From the NCBI RefSeq assembly GCF_015291665.1, contig NZ_CP030048.1, positions 558,001-622,000 on the forward strand: a DNA stretch of 64,000 nucleotides, given 5' to 3'. The notes beneath the pieces were generated by a model, which was not told the origin of the DNA, ran no database searches, and was given only the letters and a program-made list of their open reading frames with translations. Of the stretch, positions 34,868-46,517 are shown piece after piece (positions within the stretch are counted from its first letter, which is position 1; the number at the start of each line of letters is the position of its first letter). The translations under genes and the position numbers were made by a program. This DNA is from Bradyrhizobium sp. CCBAU 53338. Its GTDB lineage: Bacteria > Pseudomonadota > Alphaproteobacteria > Rhizobiales > Xanthobacteraceae.

Positions 34868-35806
34868 TTACTTCTTGGCGGGAGGCGCCATCTTGCTGTC
34901 GGCCGGCTTCGCATCAGCAGGCTTCGCATCGGCCGGCTTGGCATCCTTGGACGCGTCCGCCGCCGGCTGGTCCAGCCGCTCGACCTTCGCCTCGGCGCGG
35001 AGCTTGGCGACGTAGTCGGCCTGGGCCTTGCGGGTGACGTACTGCTCGATCTGCGGCTTGACCTGGTCGAACTCCGGCGCCTTGCGGTTGCGCTTTTCCT
35101 CGACCTTGATGATGTGCCAGCCGAACTGCGACTTCACGGGGTCGGAGATCTTGCCCGGCTCGAGCGAGAACGCGACGGCCGAGAATTCCGGCACCATCTG
35201 TTCCTTGGTGAAGAAGCCGAGGTCGCCGCCGTCGGCGGAGCCCGGATCCTTGGACTTCTTCTTGGCCAACTCGGCGAAATCGGCGCCCTTGTCCAACTCG
35301 GCCTTCACCGCCTTGGCCTCGTCCTCGGTTTCGACCAGGATGTGGCGGGCGCGCACTTCCTGCTCGCCGGTGATCTGCTTGGAGGCCTCCTCATAGACCT
35401 TCTTCATGGCGTCGTCGGTGGTCGCCGCCTTGCCTTCCTGGGCCAGCAGGCTGTCCATGAGCAGGCGGTTGCGGGCAAACGCCATCCGCTTCTTGAACTC
35501 GTCGCTGTCGGCGACCTTCTTGTCATCGGCCGCCTTGGCCACGATCTTCATGTCGATCAGGAAGGAGAGGACGTTCTCGTCCTTGGTCGCCGGGTCCATC
35601 TGGGCGAGGCTCGGTCCGAGCTCTTCCTCGGCCATGGTGACGTCGCTCTTCTTGATTTCAGCGCCATTGACCTTGGCCAGAACCGGATCGTCGGCCGCCC
35701 GGAGCGGGCCCGCGAACGCCAGGGACAGCGCCAGGGCCAGGAAGCCAGCCAGGGCGGATGCATGGCGAAAACGCTGGCCGGTGGTTACCGGGAACGAGGT
35801 GGTCAT
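34868..35806 (-). CDS. parvulin-type peptidyl-prolyl cis-trans isomerase (periplasmic)
   Basis: 312 residues with a signal peptide (ASALAGFLALALSLAFAG near the start). An N-terminal SurA-like helical chaperone part is followed by the parvulin domain (HILVETEDEAKAVKAELDKG, then LGFFTKEQMVPEFSAVAFSL, GWHIIKVEEKR). It ends in an Ala/Lys/Pro tail with DAKPA repeats (about residues 285-300), which vary in number. It assists folding of exported proteins. The cluster with argJ, and secA on the other strand, is usual in Rhizobiales. Confidence 0.93.
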   Translation of the reverse strand: MTTSFPVTTGQRFRHASALAGFLALALSLAFAGPLRAADDPVLAKVNGAEIKKSDVTMAEEELGPSLAQMDPATKDENVLSFLIDMKIVAKAADDKKVADSDEFKKRMAFARNRLLMDSLLAQEGKAATTDDAMKKVYEEASKQITGEQEVRARHILVETEDEAKAVKAELDKGADFAELAKKKSKDPGSADGGDLGFFTKEQMVPEFSAVAFSLEPGKISDPVKSQFGWHIIKVEEKRNRKAPEFDQVKPQIEQYVTRKAQADYVAKLRAEAKVERLDQPAADASKDAKPADAKPADAKPADSKMAPPAKK

Positions 35807-36158
35807 GGAAAATCCTTATGTTGAAGCAGGGGCTGCTTAAGCGCGGCGGACACTCGCCCAATCGCGGAGGCTTGGCAACGCGAAAAGTCTGTCAAAATGA
35901 TGAATTAGCCGCAATGCGCCCGCCGTTGACAAGGCCCTGACCGGGCCATATCTCTGCGCGGTCGCGACCATGGCGATGGCGTTTATTTTGCTGCGTTTTT
36001 GGCCGTTGAACCCAGACTAGCCCAATTCCCACCCATATGGCGGATGACCCCCGATAGTCCGGGCTCTGGCACCATAAGGCGTCACGGTGAGTTGATGGGC
36101 CGGAGGGTGACAACTTCTTGGCTGCAACGCGGTTGAATCGCGAACACAGGAACTAGGC
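35807..36158 (+). promoter_or_regulatory. divergent region upstream of secA and parvulin, with a candidate promoter
   Basis: No gene of normal size in 352 bases. A good sigma-70-like promoter on the plus strand has TTGACA at 35926-35931 and TATCTC at 35949-35954 (17-base spacer). Transcription would start near 35961, leaving a leader of almost 200 bases before secA. That leader holds a 16-codon frame (35970-36020; MAMAFILLRFWPLNPD). Upstream of parvulin a small hairpin lies at 35824-35838 (AAGCAG/CTGCTT). Confidence 0.5.
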
Positions 36159-38999
<2,841 letters not shown>

Positions 39000-39045
39000 G
39001 GCGTGAAGCCTGGTGGGGCGCGAGGTCGGCGCCTCACGCTCCACT

Positions 39046-39150
39046 GTCGTCGCCCGGCTCGACCGGGCGACCCGGTACGCCGCGGCCTCTCGACTCAATC
39101 ATATCAGTCTCCGGGTGCTGGATCGGCCGAACAAATCGGGTGATCGCATG
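39046..39150. repeat. degenerate palindromic intergenic repeat after secA
   Basis: A hairpin CGCCCGG-ctcga-CCGGGCG (39051-39069) starts a ~105-base element that continues ACCCGGTACGCCGCGGCCTC and ends in a half-arm TGCTGGATCGGCCGAAC. The pattern resembles a widespread Bradyrhizobium repeat in which a Cys-free reading frame (ARLDRATRYA...) is often miscalled as a gene. The right half is poorly conserved here. Confidence 0.5.
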
Positions 39151-39172
39151 TGGCGCGCGCAACTCCGGCGCA

Positions 39173-39197
39173 ATGCCCCGGCTTGGCTCCGGGGCAT
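39173..39197. terminator. terminator-like hairpin after secA repeat
   Basis: A 9-base stem (ATGCCCCGG with CCGGGGCAT) and a CTTGGCT loop, followed by CCGTTACGTTG. It lies between secA and the convergent GYD-protein gene, 35 bases from the latter's stop. Confidence 0.6.
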
Positions 39198-39231
39198 CCG
39201 TTACGTTGCGCTGTGAGGTGACGCGGAGCCT

Positions 39232-39567
39232 CTAGCTGCCGGGCGGCCGATACTTGCCCCGCAGTTCGCTCGCCATTTGCCGGACCTTGGTGATCTCATC
39301 CTGCGTCCACAGACGCGTGAGGTTCACATGGTGGATGGCGCCGGACGCCACCACGGTGCCGGATATTGCCGGTGCGGCACTGGGGTCGGGCACGTCGAAG
39401 ATGACGAGCACGCCGGGCCCGTCGGCAGCCGTGCTGTACATCGAAATCAGCTTGCCGCCTGCAGCCTCGATCAGAGCCTTCGCCGCCTCGTAGCGATTCG
39501 TCTTGGGATTTTCCATGATGCTGTTGAGTGATTTTGGCGTGTACTGTCCTGTCATACAGAAATGCAT
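39232..39567 (-). CDS. GYD/DUF3303-type small protein
   Basis: 111 residues from the ATG at 39567, with AGAGGAGAAG upstream. HFCMTGQYTPKSLNSIMENP at the start, then YEAAKALIEAAGGKLISMYS and DGPGVLVIFDVPDPSAAPAI, fit the GYD-domain family (alpha/beta ferredoxin-like fold). Function is unknown. It is encoded next to a MarR regulator and an amide-use locus but may not belong to it. It is a single gene, convergent with secA. Confidence 0.82.
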   Translation of the reverse strand: MHFCMTGQYTPKSLNSIMENPKTNRYEAAKALIEAAGGKLISMYSTAADGPGVLVIFDVPDPSAAPAISGTVVASGAIHHVNLTRLWTQDEITKVRQMASELRGKYRPPGS

Positions 39568-39839
39568 GATGACTTCTCCTCTCGGGAGCGAGTGATGAAT
39601 GAATGTATGCAGTCCATCCGGCGTGATGAAAAAGCGCCGGCGCAAAAGAGATCAATGAAGGATTGCGCGCCCTGCCGTGGGCAAATTGCCGCTAACGATA
39701 TCTTGGGCCTTCGGCACTGCCCTATGGCGGCTGCAGGAAACTCTACATCACTTGGCCATCGTGCGGAAGGGTGACGAAATGCCCCTTGAAGGCGCCGGCA
39801 GACACTTGCGCGCCGCGCGCGCCGTCGCTGGGTACCGCG
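39568..39839. other. spacer between GYD gene and MarR gene
   Basis: 272 bases with no convincing gene, repeat or hairpin. It probably holds the promoter of the GYD gene (leftward) and the transcription end of the marR gene, but no clear consensus is seen. Confidence 0.4.
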
Positions 39840-40274
39840 TCAATTCGAGCTGTCGATCAAGCTCTCCAGCAGCCGCTTCAACTCGCTCGTCGACTTGTCG
39901 CCGTAGCTCTCCAGGATGTGCTCTTCCTGATCCACCGCGAGCGAGTTGAGCTTCTTGCACAGCACCTTTCCGCGATCGGAGATGAACATCAGCACCTTGC
40001 GACGGTCGTTGGGGTCCTGCACGCGATAGACCAGCGTGTCGGAGACCATGCGGTCGATCATCTTGGTCAGCGTCGGATGGTTGAGCAGCACGGCGTCCGC
40101 AAGCTCGCCCATCGAATGGCCGTCGCCGTCCGACAGCACTTTCAGGATGCGCCATTGCTCGACGGGAACTCCCTCCTTGCTCAACCGCAGTTCGAGCTGC
40201 CGGTTGATCTCGCGGTTGGCTTGCGCGAGCAGGTAGGCGAGGTGTTCGGTGATGGGAGCGTTCGATTTTGCCAC
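39840..40274 (-). CDS. MarR-family transcriptional regulator of the amide locus
   Basis: 144 residues from the GTG at 40274; a TTG at 40298 would give 152. The core shows GVPVEQWRILKVLSDGDGHS, the HTH region MGELADAVLLNHPTLTKMID and the wing VYRVQDPNDRRKVLMFISDR with the DxRR typical of MarR. It is divergent from the AmiC-like gene with a short AT-rich spacer containing a palindrome, so it likely represses or controls the amidase-transporter genes. Ligand unknown; an amide or acid is a guess. Confidence 0.9.
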   Translation of the reverse strand: MAKSNAPITEHLAYLLAQANREINRQLELRLSKEGVPVEQWRILKVLSDGDGHSMGELADAVLLNHPTLTKMIDRMVSDTLVYRVQDPNDRRKVLMFISDRGKVLCKKLNSLAVDQEEHILESYGDKSTSELKRLLESLIDSSN

Positions 40275-40347
40275 GGCTAAGACTTCGTCTTGACCCAAAT
40301 GAGTGAATGTCTTGCAATCAATGCTGCATCTATATGCACTTCAATTG

Positions 40348-40359
40348 TTGAATATTCAA
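40348..40359. promoter_or_regulatory. AT-rich palindrome, candidate MarR operator
   Basis: TTGAATATTCAA is a perfect 12-base palindrome, with a CAATTG just before it and more AT-rich half-sites after. It lies in the divergent spacer between the marR gene and the amide-locus genes. In this GC-rich genome such a site stands out. MarR dimers usually bind imperfect palindromes of 16-20 bases, which fits. Confidence 0.5.
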
Positions 40360-40378
40360 TATTTTCAAAATAGGATCA

Positions 40379-41638
40379 TTGCCCAACAAAAGGGCGGATG
40401 CCGCGGCCGCCTGCTCAATGTGCTTTCAGGTCTGGTGCCAGACAGGAGTTGGCGTGCGCGCGACGGTAAATTTCCCGGCTCACGGCGGTCCGGCGTTGCC
40501 GCCGTCCTTGCTGTTCAGGAATCTGTCGTCATCGGCGGCTGATGGCTCGTTGTCGCCGAGCGATCACGCCTTTCTCCGGCGTCGTGGCACGAACAGGCTG
40601 CGTGTCGGCGGCTTCATTTGCTGCACGGGATCCCCGGGGGTCTGGGGCCCCTGCGCGACCTATAGCGCGCAGCTCGCGGTCGCCGAGATCAACAAGCGCG
40701 GCGGCATCCTCGGCCGCGAGATCGAATTTTCCGTCTACGACGCCGGCGGGCCGCTCGATGACGTGCTGAACCGTGCCGAGCAGGCCATCGCGTTTGACGA
40801 GGTCGATGTCATCGTGGGCCTGCACACCAGCGCGGTCCGGGTCGCCTTGCGCGACGTCACCACGCGGCATCGTATCCCCTACGTCTACACGCCGGTCTAT
40901 GAAGGTGGCGAGCGCACGCCGGGCGTGATGGCGATCGGCGAGACGCCGCGCTGGCAGAGCCGACCGTCGATCCACTGGCTCGCCGACGTGAAGAAGGCGC
41001 AGCGCTGGTATCTGATCGGCAGCGATTACGTCTGGCCCTGGCAATCGCACCGCGCGGTGAAGAACTACATCAGGGAAACCGGCGGCCACGTCGTCGGCGA
41101 AGAGTTCGTTCCCCTCGGCGAGGATAATCACGAGCCGCATCTGGCGCGCATCCGCGCCGCGCGGCCTGATGTGGTGCTGATCTCGCTGATCGGCACTGAC
41201 AGCAGCACCTTCAATCGCGCCTTCGGCGAATGCGGCTTGGGTGCCACCACGCTGCGATTTGCAGGCGCCATGGACGACACCGTTCTGCTCGGCATTGGGG
41301 CTGACAACAGCGAGAACATGTTCTGCGCCTCCGGCTATTTCACCGGCACCGGCGCCCGCGCCAACGACGACTTCCAGGGCCGCTATCGCGCGATGTTCGG
41401 ACCGAATGCGCCGCCGATCGGCTCGGTCGGGCAATCCGGTTACGAGGGCATGCGCTTTCTCGAAGCGGTCGCCAACAAGGCCGGCTCTTTGGCGATGGGG
41501 CCGATGCTCGCAGCCGGCCGCAACATCGTCTACAGCGGCGCCCGCGGGCAGGTCACCGTCCGCAACGGGCGTGTGCGGATGCCGATGCATCTCGCCGAGG
41601 CCGATGGTCTCGACTTCAAGCTGATCAAGCCGATCTGA
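40379..41638 (+). CDS. AmiC-like amide/urea-type binding protein without clear signal peptide
   Basis: Up to 419 residues; the start is uncertain (TTG at 40379, ATG at 40418 or a later start near 40549), as the first ~70 residues lack similarity to the family. From about residue 75 (RLRVGGFICCTGSPGVWGPC, then AQLAVAEINKRGGILGREIE) the fold is a type I periplasmic binding protein. YLIGSDYVWPWQSHRAVKNY and RPDVVLISLIGTDSSTFNRA are shared with the Pseudomonas amide sensor AmiC and with UrtA. No export signal is evident, as for AmiC, so it may be a cytoplasmic sensor. It lies 150 bases upstream of the amidase. Confidence 0.75.
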   Translation: MPNKRADAAAACSMCFQVWCQTGVGVRATVNFPAHGGPALPPSLLFRNLSSSAADGSLSPSDHAFLRRRGTNRLRVGGFICCTGSPGVWGPCATYSAQLAVAEINKRGGILGREIEFSVYDAGGPLDDVLNRAEQAIAFDEVDVIVGLHTSAVRVALRDVTTRHRIPYVYTPVYEGGERTPGVMAIGETPRWQSRPSIHWLADVKKAQRWYLIGSDYVWPWQSHRAVKNYIRETGGHVVGEEFVPLGEDNHEPHLARIRAARPDVVLISLIGTDSSTFNRAFGECGLGATTLRFAGAMDDTVLLGIGADNSENMFCASGYFTGTGARANDDFQGRYRAMFGPNAPPIGSVGQSGYEGMRFLEAVANKAGSLAMGPMLAAGRNIVYSGARGQVTVRNGRVRMPMHLAEADGLDFKLIKPI

Positions 41639-41788
41639 CACGCGCGCGACAATCCGCGGAGGCACGAACGCAAAATAATACTTGAAAAGGAAAATATTTC
41701 CGTTTTGAATGTTTCGGCGAGGCCGGTGGTGCGTCGTGCCGGGGCGGCAGCGCCCAATTTTCGTTTCAAGAAACTCCAGGAGAGCGCC

Positions 41789-43303
41789 GTGACAGTTGTC
41801 CTTCCCACGCCAGCCCAGCTTCGCGACGTCGCCGAGCAGTGCGGCCTCGCGCTGACCGACGCCGACGTCGCCTCGTTCCGCGGCCTGATGCAGGGTTCGA
41901 TCGACGCCTACAACCTCGTCGGCGCGATGCCGGACGAGGTGCCGGAGGTGAAATATCCGCGCACGCCGGGTTACCGGCCGGCGGCGGAAGAAAATCCGCG
42001 CAACGCCTGGTACCGCAAGTCGACCGTGAAGGGTGCGGCCAGCGGCAAGCTCAAGGGCAAGACGGTCGCGCTGAAAGACAACATCATGCTGGCCGGCGTG
42101 CCCATGATGAACGGCTCGACCACGCTCGAAGGCTACGTCCCGGATTTCGACGCCACCATCGTCACGCGCATGCTCGATGCCGGCGCCGAGATCGCCGGCA
42201 AGGTGCATTGTGAATCGTTCTGCATGTCGGGCGGCAGCCACACCAACGCGGTCGGCGCCGTGCACAATCCCTACAAGATGGGCTATTCGGCCGGCGGCTC
42301 GTCCTCGGGATCAGGCGTCGTCGTCGCGCTCGGCGAAGTCGACATGGCGATCGGCGGCGACCAGGGCGGCTCGATCCGCATGCCGTCCTCGTTCTGCGGC
42401 ACTTACGGCATGAAGCCGACCTGGGGTCTCGTGCCCTACACCGGCATCATGCCGATCGAGATATTCGTCGATCACACCGGCCCGATGACGGCGACCGTGG
42501 CCGACAACGCGCTGCTGCTCGAAGTGCTCGCCGGCGACGACGGCTACGATCCGCGCATCAAGGCCCCGAAGGTCGAGGAATACACCAAGGCGCTCGGCCA
42601 GGGCGTCAAGGGCATGAAGATCGGCATCTTGAAGGAAGGTTTCGAGCAGGCAACCGCCGAAGCCGCCGTCAACGAGAGCGTGCGCGAAGCCGCCAAGCGC
42701 TTCAAGGATATCGGCGCCACCGTCGAGACCGTCTCGATCCCCATGCATCTCGTCGGCCCCGCGATCTGGACCCCGATCGGCACCGAGGGCATGACCCAGA
42801 CCATGATGTATGGCGACGGCTATGGCCTCTCCCGCGCCGACCTCTACTCGACCACGCTGATGGACTTCCATCGCGGCTGGCGCCGGCAGGCGGACTCGCT
42901 GTCCGAGACCACAAAATTGTTCCTGCTGCTCGGCACCTACATCAACAACACCTTCGGTCCCCGCTACTACGGCAAGGCGCTCAACATCTCGCGCCGCCTG
43001 ACCGCAGCCTACGACAAGGCCTTTAGGGATTACGATCTCCTCCTGCTGCCGACGACGCCGATGAAGGCAACGAAGCTGCCGGAGCCTACTGCCAGCCGCG
43101 AGGACTACGTCGCCCGCGCGCTTGAGATGATCTCCAACACCGCGCCGTTCGACATCACCCACCATCCGGCGATGTCGCTGCCCTGCGGCATGGTCGACGG
43201 TTTGCCCGTTGGCCTGATGCTGGTCGGCAGGATGTTCGAGGAATCCACGATCTACCGCGCCGCGCACGCCTTCGAGCAGATCGGCGACTGGAAGAAGATG
43301 TGA
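41789..43303 (+). CDS. amidase (amidase signature family)
   Basis: 504 residues from the GTG at 41789, with AGGAG 7 bases upstream; an earlier in-frame start at 41705 adds 28 unlikely residues. The Ser-cisSer-Lys set is present: Lys in KTVALKDNIMLAGVPMMNGS, and the Gly/Ser-rich segment YSAGGSSSGSGVVVALGEVD with GGDQGGSIRMPSSFCG, which includes the nucleophile. It hydrolyses an amide to acid and ammonia, probably a short aliphatic or aromatic one brought in by the adjacent importer. It is the first enzyme gene of the locus. Confidence 0.94.
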   Translation: MTVVLPTPAQLRDVAEQCGLALTDADVASFRGLMQGSIDAYNLVGAMPDEVPEVKYPRTPGYRPAAEENPRNAWYRKSTVKGAASGKLKGKTVALKDNIMLAGVPMMNGSTTLEGYVPDFDATIVTRMLDAGAEIAGKVHCESFCMSGGSHTNAVGAVHNPYKMGYSAGGSSSGSGVVVALGEVDMAIGGDQGGSIRMPSSFCGTYGMKPTWGLVPYTGIMPIEIFVDHTGPMTATVADNALLLEVLAGDDGYDPRIKAPKVEEYTKALGQGVKGMKIGILKEGFEQATAEAAVNESVREAAKRFKDIGATVETVSIPMHLVGPAIWTPIGTEGMTQTMMYGDGYGLSRADLYSTTLMDFHRGWRRQADSLSETTKLFLLLGTYINNTFGPRYYGKALNISRRLTAAYDKAFRDYDLLLLPTTPMKATKLPEPTASREDYVARALEMISNTAPFDITHHPAMSLPCGMVDGLPVGLMLVGRMFEESTIYRAAHAFEQIGDWKKM

Positions 43304-43339
43304 GCGGAGAATCAATGCAGACGGACGGAACAGCATCAG

Positions 43340-44197
43340 ATGGCTAACGCGTTCGTCGCGGCGTTCGAAATTCTGAGCTTCGCCGCGATCATCGTCCTGA
43401 TCGTGCTGGGGCTCGGGATCATCGCCAGCATGATGGGCATCTTCAACTTCGCGCAGGGCGAGTTCGTCCTGCTCGGCGCCTACATCACCTATCTCGCCTA
43501 CGCCAACGGCCTGCCGATCTGGGCCGGTATGGTCGCCGCACCGTTCCTGGTCGGCGCGCTCGGCTTCGTGCTTGAGGCGCTGGTCATCCGGCGCTTCTAC
43601 GCTGCGCCGATCGTCGCCATGCTCGGCACCTACGCGCTCGGCCTGATCATCCGCGAAGCCGTGCGCGGCCTGATCGGCGGCTTCTATCTCACCGTGCCCG
43701 AGCCGATCGGCGGTTCGATCGACATCGGCACCATGCACATCTCGGCGTGGCGCTTCACCATCATCGTCATCACGCTGCTGGTGATGGCCGGCTGCTATCT
43801 CCTGCTGTCGCGCACGAGCTTTGGGCTGCGCATGCGCGCCACGCTGGAGAACCCGTCGCTGGCACGTGCATCGGGCATTTCCACGCCTCTGATGTACGGC
43901 GCCACCTTTGCCTTCGGATCGGCGCTCGCCGGCCTTGCCGGCGCGCTGATCGTGCCGGTGTTCAGCCTCTACGCCGATCTCGGCATCCGCTTCCTGATCC
44001 AGGGCTTCGTCGCCGTCATGGTCGGAGGTGTCGGCTCCTTCATCGGCCCGGTCGCTGGAGCCGGCGTGATCGGCACGCTCAGCGCAGCGCTGCCGTGGAT
44101 CATGGCGCCCGTCGTCGCCGATGTCCTGGTCTTCGTTCTCGCCATTGCCTTCATCAAATTCCGGCCGCAGGGCCTCATCGCTGGAAAAGGGGTTTAG
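43340..44197 (+). CDS. LivH-type ABC transporter permease of the amide locus
   Basis: 285 residues. About eight hydrophobic helices; the SMMGIFNFAQGEFVLLGAYI segment and GGVGSFIGPVAGAGVIGTLS match the LivH/UrtB permease family. It lies 36 bases after the amidase and 4 bases before the binding-protein gene, so the locus is one operon. It forms the channel with the LivM-type permease at 45423. Confidence 0.94.
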   Translation: MANAFVAAFEILSFAAIIVLIVLGLGIIASMMGIFNFAQGEFVLLGAYITYLAYANGLPIWAGMVAAPFLVGALGFVLEALVIRRFYAAPIVAMLGTYALGLIIREAVRGLIGGFYLTVPEPIGGSIDIGTMHISAWRFTIIVITLLVMAGCYLLLSRTSFGLRMRATLENPSLARASGISTPLMYGATFAFGSALAGLAGALIVPVFSLYADLGIRFLIQGFVAVMVGGVGSFIGPVAGAGVIGTLSAALPWIMAPVVADVLVFVLAIAFIKFRPQGLIAGKGV

Positions 44198-44201
44198 TCA
44201 T

Positions 44202-45416
44202 ATGTTCGATAGCCAACTGTCGCGCCGCCGCTTTCTGTCCAATTTCGCCTTTGCGTCCGGCGCGGTCGCGACCGGCGTCGGCAGCTGGGTGATCCCGGCG
44301 CCGTGGGCCAACGCGGCCGAAGCCCCGATCAAGGTCGGCATCGCGACCGACCTCACCGGTCCAATCGCCTATGCCGGCAATGCCGACGCCAACGTCGCCA
44401 AGATGGTGATCAAGGAGATCAACGCCGCAGGCGGCCTGCTCGGCCGTCCGCTCGAGCTCTACATCGAGGACACCGCGTCGAATGAGTCCGTCGCGGTGGG
44501 CAACGTGCGAAAACTGATCCAGCGCGACAAGGTCGACATGGTGCTGGGCGGCATCACCTCGTCGATGCGCAACGCGATCAAGGACCCGATCGTGGCGCGC
44601 GGCAAGACCCTCTACATCTATCCGCAGCTCTACGAAGGCAAGGAGTGCACGCCCTATCTGTTCTGCACCGGACCGACGCCGGCGCAGCAGTGCGACGAGT
44701 TCATTCCCTGGCTGGTCAAGAACGGCGGCAAGAAGTTCGCTCTGCCGAGCGCCAACTACGTCTGGCCGCACACGCTCAACGTCTACGCCCGCAAGGTGAT
44801 CGAAGCGAACGGCGGCGAGGTCGTGTTCGAGGAATACTATCCGCTCGACCAGATCGACTTCTCCTCGACCGTCAACCGCATCATTTCCAACAAGGTCGAC
44901 GTCGTCTTCAACACCGTCATCCCGCCGGGTGTCGGCCCGTTCTTCAAGCAGCTCTATGAAGCGGGCTTCCTCAAGAACGGCGGGCGTCTCGCCTGCGTCT
45001 ACTATGACGAGAACACCCTCAACATCAACCAGGCCAACGAGATCGAGGGCCTCGCGAGCTGCCTCGACTATTTCAAGGTTCTGACCAAGGAGAACCCGTT
45101 CGACGCCAAGCTTCAGGCGGCCTATGAGAAGGATTTTCCGGGCAATTTCCTGTTCGCGGCCGGCAGCGCGGCGACCGGCACCTATCGCGGCCTCAAGCTG
45201 TGGGAAGCCGCCGTCAAGGAAGCCGGCAAGATCGACCGCGAATCGGTCGCGGCCGCGCTCGACCACGCCAAGATCTCCGAAGGTCCCGGGGGACCTGCCG
45301 AGATGGTGCCCGGCAAGCGGCACTGCAAGATGAAGATGTACACCGCGGTCGCCAAGGGCGGCAATTACGAGATCGTCGGACGCAGCGACGGTCTCGTCGA
45401 TCCCAAGGAATGCTAG
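44202..45416 (+). CDS. HAAT-family substrate-binding protein with Tat signal, amide locus
   Basis: 404 residues from the ATG at 44202. A twin-arginine signal (LSRRRFLSNFAFASGAVATG) precedes the cleavage region ANA-AEAP. The mature protein has the Peripla_BP_5/UrtA-like pattern (IKVGIATDLTGPIAYAGNAD, NAAGGLLGRPLELYIEDTAS). It resembles the short-chain amide/urea-binding proteins FmdD/UrtA more than leucine-binding proteins, in line with the amidase next door. The ligand is inferred. Confidence 0.92.
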   Translation: MFDSQLSRRRFLSNFAFASGAVATGVGSWVIPAPWANAAEAPIKVGIATDLTGPIAYAGNADANVAKMVIKEINAAGGLLGRPLELYIEDTASNESVAVGNVRKLIQRDKVDMVLGGITSSMRNAIKDPIVARGKTLYIYPQLYEGKECTPYLFCTGPTPAQQCDEFIPWLVKNGGKKFALPSANYVWPHTLNVYARKVIEANGGEVVFEEYYPLDQIDFSSTVNRIISNKVDVVFNTVIPPGVGPFFKQLYEAGFLKNGGRLACVYYDENTLNINQANEIEGLASCLDYFKVLTKENPFDAKLQAAYEKDFPGNFLFAAGSAATGTYRGLKLWEAAVKEAGKIDRESVAAALDHAKISEGPGGPAEMVPGKRHCKMKMYTAVAKGGNYEIVGRSDGLVDPKEC

Positions 45417-45422
45417 ACTGGA

Positions 45423-46517
45423 ATGCCGAAGTCGATGGGCGCAGTGAAACAGGCGATCCCCGCCGAGATCGGCGGGGAGACGGATGTCGAAATGGCCAGC
45501 AGCGGAGCGACGGCGCGAGCCGTCGCCGGACGAAAAATCCTGCCGATCGTGGAGGTCGTTGTGCTCGTCGCCGCGCTCGTCGCGCCGCTGGTGCTGCAGG
45601 ACTATCTCACGGTGTTCGCAACGCGCGTGGTCATCCTCGCGCTGTTCGCGCTGTCGTTCGACCTCGTCTGGGGTTATGCCGGCATCATGAGCTTCGGTCA
45701 GGCCCTGTTCTTCGGCTCGGCCGGCTATGGCGTTGCGCTGCTGGCCCGCGACCTGGACATCACCAACATCTTCCTGGTGCTCCCTGCGGGCACGCTGATC
45801 GGCCTGACCTTCGCACTGTTGCTCGGCGGCTTCCTGCTGCTGGGCCGGCATCCCTCCAGCGTGATCTTCGTGTCGCTCGGCACGCTCACCGGCTCCTACG
45901 TTGCTGACCGTCTCGCACGCGGTTGGTATTATCTCGGCGGCCAGAACGGCATCCCCTCGATCTCCTCGATGACGCTGGGTGGCTACGAATTCTCGGAAGG
46001 GCCGGCGTTCTACTATCTCGTGCTCGGCATCCTCGTCGCCGTCTATCTGCTCTGCCGATTCCTGGTGCGCTCGCAGTTCGGCCTCGCGCTCGCGGGCCTG
46101 CGCGAGAACGAGCAGCGCATCGCCTTCTTCGGCTACAAGGCGCAGCACCTGAAAGCGATCATCTTCGCGATCGGCGGCGCCATCGCAGGTCTCGCCGGCA
46201 GCCTCTACGCCTTCCACGAAGGGTTCGTCTGGCCCAACATGGTCGGCGTCGTCGTCTCGACGCAGGTGGTGCTCTACGTGCTGTTCGGCGGCTCCGGCAC
46301 GCTGATCGGCGCGGTCATCGGAACCGTCATCGTCGAGGGCGTCAGCTTCTGGCTCTCGGACAATTACCGCGACGTCTGGCCGATCATTCTCGGCTTGTTG
46401 CTGTTGCTGGTCATCCTGTTCCGGCCGCTCGGCCTGATCAGCTTTGTCCTCGGCGAGCGCGAGCGGGTCGGCAGTTTCGGTGCCAAACTCAAGGGGAAGC
46501 AGAATGCCGCTCCTTGA
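45423..46517 (+). CDS. LivM-type ABC transporter permease of the amide locus
   Basis: 364 residues. It has an N-terminal cytoplasmic stretch of about 35 residues, then about nine helices. The FDLVWGYAGIMSFGQALFFG signature and the late GGSGTLIGAVIGTVIVEGVS block are those of the LivM/UrtC family. It lies 6 bases after the binding-protein gene and overlaps the following ATPase by 14 bases (46504-46517). Confidence 0.94.
   Translation: MPKSMGAVKQAIPAEIGGETDVEMASSGATARAVAGRKILPIVEVVVLVAALVAPLVLQDYLTVFATRVVILALFALSFDLVWGYAGIMSFGQALFFGSAGYGVALLARDLDITNIFLVLPAGTLIGLTFALLLGGFLLLGRHPSSVIFVSLGTLTGSYVADRLARGWYYLGGQNGIPSISSMTLGGYEFSEGPAFYYLVLGILVAVYLLCRFLVRSQFGLALAGLRENEQRIAFFGYKAQHLKAIIFAIGGAIAGLAGSLYAFHEGFVWPNMVGVVVSTQVVLYVLFGGSGTLIGAVIGTVIVEGVSFWLSDNYRDVWPIILGLLLLLVILFRPLGLISFVLGERERVGSFGAKLKGKQNAAP

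Noticed and set aside
34890..34960. Short tandem repeat in parvulin tail as a separate repeat element
   Set aside because: It is the coding DAKPA repeat of the parvulin C-terminus and is described there.
35970..36020. 16-codon frame upstream of secA listed as a gene
   Set aside because: No ribosome site and too short for confident coding; kept only as a speculative observation.
39013..39216. 67-codon frame after secA (contains ARLDRATRYA)
   Set aside because: It falls in a degenerate intergenic repeat that often gives false short genes in this group.
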